A stretch of DNA of 64,000 nt. Origin: Sporosarcina cyprini (lineage in GTDB: Bacteria; Bacillota; Bacilli; Bacillales_A; Planococcaceae). The stretch covers positions 124,001-188,000 of the forward strand of contig NZ_JAKMHX010000023.1 of NCBI RefSeq assembly GCF_022048975.1. Reading direction: 5' to 3'. Within the stretch, counting starts at the first letter, position 1. Each line of letters opens with the position of its first letter. Made by a program: the position numbers and the translations under genes. Below, piece by piece: positions 8,888 to 16,428 of the stretch. The notes beneath the pieces are model-generated. The model saw only the letters and a list, made by a program, of their open reading frames with translations. It was not told where the DNA came from and made no database searches.

Positions 8888-10177
8888 ATGTTGGCATTAT
8901 TAGGTTTCTTAACGATACTCGTGTTTTTAGCCTTGATTTTGACAAAAAAAGTTTCTGTCATTGTTTCCTTAATTCTCGTTCCGGTCATTTTCGCTTTGAT
9001 TGGAGGCTTCGGGCTGGAAATGGGGGAATTCATGCTCGAAGGAATCAAAGGCGTGGCACCGACGGGAATTATGCTTGGGTTTGCGATTTTATATTTTGGT
9101 GTTATGAATAACGCGGGATTGTTTGACCCGGTGATTTCACGTGTCTTGCGGACAGTAAAGGGGGATCCGTTAAAAATTGTAGTCGGCACGGTCATTATTG
9201 CCATGTTGGCTCATTTGGACGGTTCGGGTGCTTCTACGTTTTTAATTACGATTCCAGCTTTGTTGCCTTTATACGATAAACTTGGTTTAAGCCGAATTGT
9301 GCTCGCAGGAATGGTCGCATTAGGTGCAGGAGTCATGAATTTATTACCTTGGGGAGGTCCGACCGCGAGAGCCGCAACCGCTTTGGGGTTGGATACGAGT
9401 GATATCTTCAACCCTGTAATACCAGCAATGATTGCGGGTATCGTGTGGGTATTGTTCGTTGCGGTATGGATTGGGCGCAAGGAAAGAAAGCGGCTTGGCA
9501 TTACGGACGTTCAGTATGATTTTCATGCGGAATTGACGAATGAAGAGAAGGCTATGAGACGGCCAAAGCTCTTTTGGTTCAATCTAGTGTTAACGATAGT
9601 CACAATCGTAGCGCTTGTAAAGGTTTGGCTGCCGTTGCCGATCATTTTCATTATCGCTTTTGCTATCGCAGTAGTCGTTAACTATCCAAAACCGGACGAT
9701 CAAATGGAACAGGTTCGAAGCCAAGCGGTAGGCATGATCACCGTGGTATCCATCATTTTCGCAGCGGGTATTTTCACTGGCATCCTTTCTGGCACCGGGA
9801 TGATTACGGAAATGGCGAATGCTTTAGTTTCTTTCATTCCATCGGAGTCAGGTGGGTTTATGTCGGTAATCGTTGCCGTCACAGGCATGCCGCTCAGTCT
9901 TCTTTTCACGCCGGATGCCTATTATTTTGGCGTCCTGCCAATCATCAGCGAAACGGCAGCAGCCTATGGTGTCGTCCCTGCACATATCGGAAGTGCTGCT
10001 ATCCTGGGTCAAATGACAACAGGATTCCCGCTCAGTCCACTGACAGCCTCAACATTCCTATTGATCGGTCTAGCAGGCGTGGAATTGGCTGATCATCAAA
10101 AATTCATTTTTAAATGGGCGTTTGGAACGACGATTGTGATGACAATCGTTGCCATTATTACAGGTGCAATCTTATGA
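8888..10177 (+). CDS. CitMHS family organic acid transporter
   Basis: A 429-residue integral membrane protein with about 11-12 hydrophobic helices. It matches the CitM/CitH type of cation- or metal-citrate symporters. Conserved stretches include HLDGSGASTFLITIPALLP, LLPWGGPTARAATAL and the late LLFTPDAYYFGVLP motif. The ATG is preceded by AAAAGGGGG. It is the third gene of the operon, 26 bp after the AtuA partner. The likely role is proton-coupled import of the carboxylate metabolised by the two upstream proteins. Specificity (citrate or another acid) cannot be read from sequence. Confidence 0.85.
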   Translation: MLALLGFLTILVFLALILTKKVSVIVSLILVPVIFALIGGFGLEMGEFMLEGIKGVAPTGIMLGFAILYFGVMNNAGLFDPVISRVLRTVKGDPLKIVVGTVIIAMLAHLDGSGASTFLITIPALLPLYDKLGLSRIVLAGMVALGAGVMNLLPWGGPTARAATALGLDTSDIFNPVIPAMIAGIVWVLFVAVWIGRKERKRLGITDVQYDFHAELTNEEKAMRRPKLFWFNLVLTIVTIVALVKVWLPLPIIFIIAFAIAVVVNYPKPDDQMEQVRSQAVGMITVVSIIFAAGIFTGILSGTGMITEMANALVSFIPSESGGFMSVIVAVTGMPLSLLFTPDAYYFGVLPIISETAAAYGVVPAHIGSAAILGQMTTGFPLSPLTASTFLLIGLAGVELADHQKFIFKWAFGTTIVMTIVAIITGAIL

Positions 10178-10274
10178 TTGAGTAAGGGCAGCGGAAGTTT
10201 TAAATGAAGTAAAGTGAGGAGTTAGCTGCAGAGATGCTCTTGTCATCCTTTGTCTTGCTACACAAAAGTTTCAT

Positions 10275-10320
10275 GGCCAACCGGTTGTAAAGTAGTGAGA
10301 ACGGGAAGAATCGGTTGGCC
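10275..10320. repeat. Perfect 9-bp inverted repeat
   Basis: GGCCAACCG at 10275-10283 is mirrored by CGGTTGGCC at 10312-10320, 28 bp apart, shortly after the transporter gene. No T-run follows, so it is not a standard terminator. It may be a processing or termination structure for the operon. From 10178 to 10909 there is no gene. The rest of the gap is filled by the two repeat arrays and a terminator. Confidence 0.5.
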
Positions 10321-10375
10321 TGCCTATGAAAATTAAGAATCTAACCTGATGAAAGTTTATTGACTGGTGGTAGAG

Positions 10376-10530
10376 TGCTCTTAAATTCGCTAGGTGTCCT
10401 CGAATAAGCAGAAGAGTGCTCATAAAATCTCTGGGAGTGCTCGAATAGCTTGAAGAGTGCTCGTAAAATCGTAGGAGTCCATGAATAAATGCAAGAGTCC
10501 TCGTAAGTTTGCATGGAGTCCTCGTATAAA
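10376..10530 (+). repeat. GAGTGCTCGTAA-type phased repeat array, locus 2a
   Basis: Eight units with cores at 10378, 10399, 10419, 10440, 10460, 10480, 10500 and 10521. The mean period is 20.4 bp. The flavour is GAGT(G/C)CTCGTAAAAT rather than AACCGCTCGTAT, but the period and orientation match the neighbouring array. Confidence 0.85.
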
Positions 10531-10577
10531 TAAAAGTCTTTCCCTAGGTCGTTTCTAACTTATTGTATTTAACTGAT

Positions 10578-10800
10578 TCTCCTCCGTATCCTCTTTCACG
10601 AACCACTCGAATGAACCAGGTAACCGCTCGTATAATTTTGTAACCGCTCGTATCCTCTTTCGAACCACTCGAATAATCCAGGTAACCGCTCGTATAATTT
10701 TGTAACCGCTCGTATCCTTTTTCGAACCACTCGAATAACCCCGGTAACCGCTCGTATAGTACTTTGAACCTCTCGTATCCTTATACAACCGCTCGTATCC
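10578..10800 (+). repeat. AACCGCTCGTAT phased repeat array, locus 2b
   Basis: CTCG cores at 10606, 10627, 10647, 10668, 10689, 10709, 10730, 10751, 10772 and 10792, with a degenerate unit at 10582. The period is 20.7 bp. Some triplets of units repeat almost exactly every 62 bp. The array sits between convergent genes. Confidence 0.9.
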
Positions 10801-10845
10801 CGCGACCATTTCCATTCTGAATGTGACTTCACTACTGTAAACAAA

Positions 10846-10885
10846 GAAAAATCCAAAGAACAGCAGCTGTTCCTTGGATTTTTCT
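10846..10885 (-). terminator. Terminator of the EAL gene
   Basis: GAAAAATCCAAAGAACAG pairs with CTGTTCCTTGGATTTTTC. A-rich and T-rich flanks on both sides would let it work in either direction. It lies 24 bp beyond the EAL stop codon. Confidence 0.85.
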
Positions 10886-10909
10886 CGTTTCAATTCAATT
10901 AACACTAGC

Positions 10910-11890
10910 TTACCCTGCAATCGGTGCAGGTTTGCCGAATAGGTAGCCCTGGAAGAGTTGGAAGCCGGCATCTTTGAGCCAGTTGAACTCGGCTTCTTCT
11001 TCGACTCCTTCTGCGAGAGGAATAGAACCGATCGCACGGTTGGCTTCGAGGACGGCGCGTGCGGTCTGTTGTTTTTCTTCGTCTTTGTGGATGCCGCGGA
11101 CATGGTGCATGTCGAGTTTTGTGTAGTAAGGTTTCATTTCGTGAATCATTTCAATGGTGTTGTAGCCTGCTCCGACGTCGTCCAGGGCGTACTGGAATCC
11201 TTTGGCGCGATAGTATGCTAGAATTCTTTTAAGATGGGCCAAGTCTTTGACATTCTCCGTTTCGACGACTTCAAATACGAAGCGGGAGGGTGATATGTTC
11301 AAGTCGTTTGCCAGCTGGACAGTTGTCCGAAGGCAATGCTCTGGTGAATAAATGGAGGTCGGAATGAAGTTAATAAATACCTTTGTTGTGAGCGCTGCCG
11401 CCTGCTTGACGGCATTGATGCGGCAAATCCGGTCCAGTGCATACATCCGGTTTCGCAGTTTGGCGGTTTGGAATACTTCATATGGCGAAAGTGTCTCGTC
11501 CTGGTCCCCTGTAAAACGGGCTAGCATTTCATAGGCATATAATGATTGATTGGCGTCCACGATCGGTTGAACATGAAAATGGACATGACCTTCGTCGATA
11601 ATTCGGTCGATCCATTGGGTTCCGGCCAGCTCAGCTGCCTCTTCGATGGGCTTCCATTCGTTCTTATCCGTCCTGAATTGGATGCTGGAAGGATCCATGT
11701 GTTGGTTAATATAATCCAGCAGCCCTTTCATTGCCTCTTCTTTAACTGTTACACTGTCAGCAGTGGAGTGGACAAGCAGCCCGATTTCCTCCAAATACCG
11801 GTGGATGGAGGAGATGTGCGATTGATTATCAGCGGAGCCGAATGAAATCTCGAATTCTAGTGGTTTTGGCATACAAATATCACAAAACAT
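10910..11890 (-). CDS. EAL-domain c-di-GMP phosphodiesterase
   Basis: A 326-residue cytosolic protein with a short N-terminal region (about 1-95) and an EAL domain. The signature is YEMLAR (EML for EAL). Metal and catalytic positions appear kept: the Asn in FINFIPTSI, the Glu pair in FEVVETE, the Asp pair in ALDDVGAG, the Lys in YTKLD, the Glu in AEGVE and the Gln in FQGYLFGKP. It is therefore predicted to hydrolyse c-di-GMP to pGpG. GGGAGGT lies 6 bases before the ATG. It is monocistronic, ending at its own terminator. The window also encodes one diguanylate cyclase (56.6 kb). Confidence 0.9.
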   Translation of the reverse strand: MFCDICMPKPLEFEISFGSADNQSHISSIHRYLEEIGLLVHSTADSVTVKEEAMKGLLDYINQHMDPSSIQFRTDKNEWKPIEEAAELAGTQWIDRIIDEGHVHFHVQPIVDANQSLYAYEMLARFTGDQDETLSPYEVFQTAKLRNRMYALDRICRINAVKQAAALTTKVFINFIPTSIYSPEHCLRTTVQLANDLNISPSRFVFEVVETENVKDLAHLKRILAYYRAKGFQYALDDVGAGYNTIEMIHEMKPYYTKLDMHHVRGIHKDEEKQQTARAVLEANRAIGSIPLAEGVEEEAEFNWLKDAGFQLFQGYLFGKPAPIAG

Positions 11891-11966
11891 GAAAGACCTC
11901 CCTACTTTTTTACTATCTTAACGAAGTTTTCATTCTTTGTAAACGATTTCACAATATACGAGATAA

Positions 11967-12013
11967 AAAATGCAGGCAGTTGGGAATGACTTTATTCCCG
12001 CTGCCTGCATTTT
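11967..12013 (-). terminator. Terminator after the dicarboxylate symporter
   Basis: ATGCAGGCAG..GGGA pairs with TCCC..CTGCCTGCAT, with A/T runs on both sides. It separates the symporter gene from the EAL gene downstream on the same strand. Confidence 0.9.
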
Positions 12014-12026
12014 ACGTTAACGACTT

Positions 12027-13253
12027 CTAGGCTTCTGTTGCTTTTTCGGTTCGATCCACTACAGCAGCCCCTACAATATCGCCTATGACGTTAGATGCGG
12101 TGCCGCCCATCCCGATAATCGCGTCGACGCCTGCTATGAGGGCGACAATTTCAAGCGGAAGGCCGAACATCGTCAAAACGGCGGACAGTGTGACGAGACC
12201 TGCCGCAGGAATGCCTGCCGTCCCGATGGATAATAATGTCCCAACGACTACGATGAGAAAGAGATCGGATGCCGATAACTGCAAATTCGTAATGGTAGCA
12301 GCGAAGACAATGGAGATCCCCATTCGAAGAGCTCCTCCATCAGAATTGAAGATGGCGCCGAGCGGCAATGCAAAGTTTGCCGTCCGTTCGGAAATCCCTG
12401 CGCGTTTCGCTGCATTGATGGCGATTGGTAATGAAGCGAGACTGCTCGATGTGAAGAAGGCTGTCGAATACGCTTCTTTCGTATCCCGGAAAAATTGGAA
12501 AACTCCATTGCCGGAAAAACGGAGAAATCCTGAATAAACGAATACCCAAAGAATGACAATCCCGAGGTAAAATACGCCGGTAAACGATAGAAGCGATCGG
12601 AAGGTCTCCCATCCTTGATTGCCAAAAGCGACTGCACTAATGCCAAAGACACCAATCGGTGCATATAACAAGATGCCTTGCAGCAGCTTATTAAACATAT
12701 CATTCAGCGCAATGACCAATTGGCTGAGCCGATCCGCGCTTGTTCGCATCGCTTCTTCTGCGGAAGATTTCATGGTAGAGATCGTAATGCCAATAATGAG
12801 AGCTAAAAACAAAATAGCCATCAAATCGCCGCTTGCAAAAGCTTCGAATAAGTTAGACGGGATCATCTGAAGAATCACGTCTGAAATATGCGGTGTTTCT
12901 TTCGGTTCTACGACAACATCCGGCAGAGTTAAATTGCCGCCGGGTTTAAAGAGAAGCGCCAAACCGACCCCAATGCCGACAGCTGCCGCAGTTGTCACCG
13001 CATAATAAAGGATCAACTTCCAACCCATCCGTCCGAGCTGGGTGATACTCATCTGGTCGACCGCCCTCACTACAGTGAGAAATACGATCGGAACGGCAAT
13101 CAAACTCAATAGATTAATTAATATCGTCCCGAGCGGCCGGAGCGTTTCTGACTGCGTGCCTAAAATCAAACCAGCGACAATACCTAATAAGAAACCGCTC
13201 AACATTTTGATTGCAAACGGAATGGAGCGATACCATTTCCAAAGTTGTCCCAC
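12027..13253 (-). CDS. Dicarboxylate/amino acid:cation symporter (DAACS)
   Basis: A 408-residue membrane protein of the DctA/GltP glutamate-dicarboxylate symporter family, importing acidic amino acids or C4-dicarboxylates with Na+ or H+. Family landmarks are the serine-rich loop FTSSSLASLP, FALPLGAIFNSDGGAL (usually NMDGTAL) and the C-terminal GMGGTASNVIGD corresponding to NVTGD. The NMDG-to-NSDG change and Gly-rich differences place it in a divergent subgroup, so substrate is open. The GTG start is backed by AGGGTGG 8 bases upstream. It is transcribed alone from a good sigma-A promoter. Confidence 0.88.
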   Translation of the reverse strand: MGQLWKWYRSIPFAIKMLSGFLLGIVAGLILGTQSETLRPLGTILINLLSLIAVPIVFLTVVRAVDQMSITQLGRMGWKLILYYAVTTAAAVGIGVGLALLFKPGGNLTLPDVVVEPKETPHISDVILQMIPSNLFEAFASGDLMAILFLALIIGITISTMKSSAEEAMRTSADRLSQLVIALNDMFNKLLQGILLYAPIGVFGISAVAFGNQGWETFRSLLSFTGVFYLGIVILWVFVYSGFLRFSGNGVFQFFRDTKEAYSTAFFTSSSLASLPIAINAAKRAGISERTANFALPLGAIFNSDGGALRMGISIVFAATITNLQLSASDLFLIVVVGTLLSIGTAGIPAAGLVTLSAVLTMFGLPLEIVALIAGVDAIIGMGGTASNVIGDIVGAAVVDRTEKATEA

Positions 13254-13298
13254 GTTTATCCACCCTTCTTGAATTGAAAATACATAGATAGCGAAGAA

Positions 13299-13327
13299 AG
13301 TATAGTATATCGGAACTGGCAGGTCAA
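13299..13327 (-). promoter_or_regulatory. Sigma-A promoter of the symporter gene
   Basis: On the minus strand TTGACC (13327-13322) and TATACT (13304-13299) are separated by 17 bp, about 45 bases before the GTG start. In the remaining gap up to 13594 I see no gene, only AT-rich DNA leading to the next start. Confidence 0.7.
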
Positions 13328-13594
13328 ATTGTTAACTCGGAATTTATATTGTTTGTGAAGATTTTACTTTGTAGGGATAAACCAGCTGACAACCAAACTG
13401 GCCGTGACACGGAATAGAGGCCTCAAATTTAGTAACCGCTATTGGCGTGATTGAGGGAAAATGGTTACAACCTCCTTCCAATTTAGAGAGAGTAATTAAA
13501 GTTCATCTGTCTCTTTTTGCTGTCGGTTTTGAGAAAGAGGTTTTCTTGTAACTTTCTCGAATATTGCAGAAGACGTAGACGAGGGGGAATAGAA

Positions 13595-14611
13595 ATGAAT
13601 AAATTAATTGATAAAATTACCTATGATTCGCTAATAACGTATACAGAAGAAATAAAACAAGAGATGCATGCATCTGGTTCGGCATTGGTGCTAATTAAAG
13701 ATAATCAAATCATATTAGAACATTATTCAGGAACTCACCACTTTGAGTCAGGAGCCAGAAAGGTAGATATGGCTTCTCAATTTAATGTTTATTCAACTAG
13801 AGTCACTTATGTTGGATTGGCAATTGCCATGGCAGTAGTGGATGGTTTCATAAGCTTGGATGATAAACTTAAGCACCATTTAAATGAATACAACGAAGAT
13901 ATTCTAGGAGAAACGACAATACGTCATTTAGTAACTAGATGCACAGGTCTAAAATTTACGGGACAGGAAGTCAGTCGAGTAACTGAAATGGGAACCAATA
14001 TAGAAGGAAAAAGGCCAGATTTATTAGCCATCATACATGAAAGAGCTACAGGGAAAACAGTTGCGGAAATTGTAGCAGAAAGAGTATTCATGCCGTTGGG
14101 GATGACAAATACAGGGTGGATGACAGAGGGGAAGGATACGTTAGTTTGTGATATAAAATCCCCAGATAGTTTTCCTACATTACGGTTAGGGTCAAATGAC
14201 GGATCTGATAGAAATTTATATGTAAGTGCTAGAGAATTAGCTTTGTGGGGTAATTTGCATTTAAATAAAGGTATTATTGGCGGGAAGAGAATTTTACCTG
14301 AAGAGGTTTTTAATCTTATAAGTACAATCCAAAGTCCAGATACATTACCTAATACTTTCTCGAAATTCGGTGTTCTCTGGTGGATAAAGGACAACAGAAC
14401 CTCTTATGAGTACGATGAATTGGGTTCCGAGTTGCCTGAAGGATCTTTTCAAATACTAGGCGCATCGGGATGTTCGTGTACGGTCATTCCCAAATTCAAT
14501 GCAGTTGCGGTTAGAATGTACAATAGTTTATATACAAATGATAGTGATGAATTTGATTATATTGGAGATATACGTAGGTTTGGTAACATGTTGGCTGCCT
14601 GCTTGAAATAA
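13595..14611 (+). CDS. Beta-lactamase-like serine hydrolase, degenerate active site
   Basis: A 338-residue protein with the fold of class C beta-lactamase/esterase-type serine hydrolases. The block FNVYSTRVTYVGLAIAMA aligns with the nucleophile helix, which normally reads S-x-x-K. Here the Lys position is Val (S-T-R-V). The second motif, normally Tyr-x-Asn before DLLA, reads IEGKRPDLLA and lacks both residues. It is therefore probably catalytically inactive or diverged to another role. GAGGGGGA at 13580-13587 supports the ATG at 13595. An upstream in-frame extension to 13517 lacks a RBS. The reading frame is intact over the normal length, so it is not simply a frameshifted pseudogene. Confidence 0.7.
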   Translation: MNKLIDKITYDSLITYTEEIKQEMHASGSALVLIKDNQIILEHYSGTHHFESGARKVDMASQFNVYSTRVTYVGLAIAMAVVDGFISLDDKLKHHLNEYNEDILGETTIRHLVTRCTGLKFTGQEVSRVTEMGTNIEGKRPDLLAIIHERATGKTVAEIVAERVFMPLGMTNTGWMTEGKDTLVCDIKSPDSFPTLRLGSNDGSDRNLYVSARELALWGNLHLNKGIIGGKRILPEEVFNLISTIQSPDTLPNTFSKFGVLWWIKDNRTSYEYDELGSELPEGSFQILGASGCSCTVIPKFNAVAVRMYNSLYTNDSDEFDYIGDIRRFGNMLAACLK

Positions 14612-14703
14612 TAATCGGTGTAAATCATAGTAAACCGAAATCACAAGTGTAAGTGAATGAGCAAGATACAATCCATTTTCAAACAATCACTTTCCCAAAT
14701 AAC

Positions 14704-14752
14704 AAAGGACTATCCATAAGCCAGATACACTGACTTCCAGATAGTCCTTTTT
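14704..14752. terminator. Bidirectional terminator between convergent genes
   Basis: AAAGGACTATC at 14704-14714 pairs with GATAGTCCTTT at 14740-14750, followed by T residues. It serves the hydrolase (+) and the lipoprotein gene (-). Confidence 0.75.
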
Positions 14753-14772
14753 CCACTAGTGGCATGCTTCTT

Positions 14773-15870
14773 TTATTTCGCTTCAAACGATTCCATCGCT
14801 TCCTGCGAAGCCTGGATCATGTCTTGGGCTTCTTGCAGCAAATCAGCGTTTTCTGGGAGGAGCATGGCTTCTGTCGGTTCGCTTGATGTCGTGTAGGCGA
14901 ATACATACTTGTCGTTTTCGCCAACGTACTTGTAAACCGGATGGTCCCATTCGTCTCCTGTGTTTTCGAACACGATAATGCTAAACAGTCCTTGTTCCAA
15001 ATTGCGGGATGAATCATGTAACGAAAAGTCGATCGTGGCGACTGCGTCGTTGTCCCAGCTGCCTGTATCGACTTCCATGCGGTCCAGTATGGCTTGAGGC
15101 ATGCTGAAGGAGAACTGGTATTGCGTATTGGAATAAGATCCGTCCTGTAGCACTTGTTCGCCGTCTGCTGTATTTTCTTCCGGCTGTTCGGCCTGCTTTT
15201 CGCCTGACTCCTCAGTCGTGGATCCTTCAACTTCTTCCACAGCTTGTTGTTCTTCGGTCATCTCGTACGATTCCAATTCGGAGAACACATACTTTTCTCC
15301 ATCCTTGAAATGGAACACTGTTTTAATGAGTCCGACTTTGGGGGCATAGTATTTAACTGTTTTCTGCTCCCTTTTGTCATCAGGAATGACGGTTGTCACT
15401 TCAATGACATTGTCGAATGAACCGGCAGGCACTTCTTCCGTCAGTCCGCTTCCTGTCAAATAGCTGACGGAGTTGTCCGCATCATTTGTGTCCCACTTCT
15501 CTTTGGATGCAAGCTCCAAAATATTCGTTTCTTCATTTTTTAATGAATTGATGATGTAAATGACGGAAACTGCCTCTTTGTCCACTTTATATTCTTGGAT
15601 CGACTCGGCAATGAGTCCGCCTTTTCCATGGAGATAGACCATTTCATTGCCTTCCGAATCAAGTTCCATTTTCACAATATCCGATGCCTGCATATTCTCG
15701 CCATCTGTGCCGTATTGCACGTAGGTGCGTGCCATGCCGATGGACGGAAAATAGGTCGAGACATCCAGTTTTTTCGCAATATCTGGATCGACTGTTTTCA
15801 TGTCTTCTGCGCATCCGGTAAGCAGCAATGCCAAGATGCCTGTAAATACTAGACTGCGTAAAATTTTCAC
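14773..15870 (-). CDS. Hypothetical lipoprotein
   Basis: A 365-residue membrane-anchored lipoprotein. The lipobox LLTGC puts the lipidated Cys at about residue 20. The N-terminal domain (about 30-205) is a beta-rich region with the conserved-looking KVGLIKTVFHF stretch. A Glu/Gln-rich linker (about 210-245) follows, then a second small domain with QYQFSFSMPQ (about 250-340). No catalytic motif is visible, and I do not assign a family. It is monocistronic. Its upstream flank (15871-15980) separates it from the divergent MerR operon. Confidence 0.75.
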   Translation of the reverse strand: MKILRSLVFTGILALLLTGCAEDMKTVDPDIAKKLDVSTYFPSIGMARTYVQYGTDGENMQASDIVKMELDSEGNEMVYLHGKGGLIAESIQEYKVDKEAVSVIYIINSLKNEETNILELASKEKWDTNDADNSVSYLTGSGLTEEVPAGSFDNVIEVTTVIPDDKREQKTVKYYAPKVGLIKTVFHFKDGEKYVFSELESYEMTEEQQAVEEVEGSTTEESGEKQAEQPEENTADGEQVLQDGSYSNTQYQFSFSMPQAILDRMEVDTGSWDNDAVATIDFSLHDSSRNLEQGLFSIIVFENTGDEWDHPVYKYVGENDKYVFAYTTSSEPTEAMLLPENADLLQEAQDMIQASQEAMESFEAK

Positions 15871-15981
15871 GATTTTTCTCCCTCACTTCCAATCATTATC
15901 GTACCATCATCGGTGAATTGTGGAAACCCGCATCCTCTTTCATTCTTAGACTCTAGTTGATTGATTATTCAATAATAAATA

Positions 15982-16012
15982 TTGACCTTGACGTTAACGT
16001 AAATGATATAGT
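15982..16012 (+). promoter_or_regulatory. MerR-type promoter with 19-bp spacer and operator
   Basis: TTGACC at 15982-15987 and TATAGT at 16007-16012 are separated by 19 bp, the over-long spacing typical of MerR-controlled promoters. The spacer holds the palindrome ACGTTAACGT (15991-16000), extended as TTGACGTTAACGTAAA. It lies just before the MerR gene, so the operon is predicted to be autoregulated. Confidence 0.75.
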
Positions 16013-16029
16013 CATAGATACATGAAGGG

Positions 16030-16428
16030 GTGGTGAAGCTGAAGACGATTACAGAGACGGCGGAATTATTTGGGGTGTCGACACGGACGATCCGCTATTA
16101 CGAAGAAATCGGATTATTATCACCTGCACGGACGGAGAAGAACCAGCGACTTTATTCGAATGGGGAACTGGCTAAGTTAAAACTCATCTTTCGCGGGAAA
16201 CGGTACGGCTTTTCATTGGATGAAATCAAGGAGATGGTCTTGCTGTTTGACAAAGACCGATCCGGCCGTCAGCAGCTTTTGAGGACGATCGAGTATGGCA
16301 AGCGCAGGGTGCAGGAAGTGGAGGGGAAAATCAAGGAACTGCAGGAGATGAAGGAAGAGATGGAGGGGCTTCTTGACGAGTTCACGGAAAAATTATCGCA
16401 AACAAAAGGGGATAGGGAAAATGAATAG
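16030..16428 (+). CDS. MerR family regulator of acyl-CoA genes
   Basis: A regulator of about 130 residues. An N-terminal winged HTH with FGVSTRTIRYYEEIGLL (about 13-30) is followed by KRYGFSLDEI and a long coiled-coil dimerisation helix. No metal-binding cysteines are present, so the signal is probably an acyl-CoA or related metabolite, as in LiuR-like MerR proteins that govern branched-chain or fatty acid breakdown. The start is ambiguous: GTG at 16030 or 16033 overlaps the purine-rich RBS, and a CTG at 16039 would be ideally spaced from GGTGGTGA. It overlaps the acyl-CoA ligase gene by 8 bp, so the genes form one operon. Confidence 0.85.
   Translation: MVKLKTITETAELFGVSTRTIRYYEEIGLLSPARTEKNQRLYSNGELAKLKLIFRGKRYGFSLDEIKEMVLLFDKDRSGRQQLLRTIEYGKRRVQEVEGKIKELQEMKEEMEGLLDEFTEKLSQTKGDRENE

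Noticed and set aside
10555..11103. Minus-strand open frames of 86 and 182 codons across the repeat array
   Set aside because: They arise from the periodic CTCGTAT units (recurrent YERL and FEWF products) and partly overlap the EAL gene end. No promoter or RBS was found.
13517..13594. N-terminal extension of the serine-hydrolase-like protein
   Set aside because: Arg-rich and without a ribosome site, whereas GAGGGGGA is correctly placed before ATG 13595.
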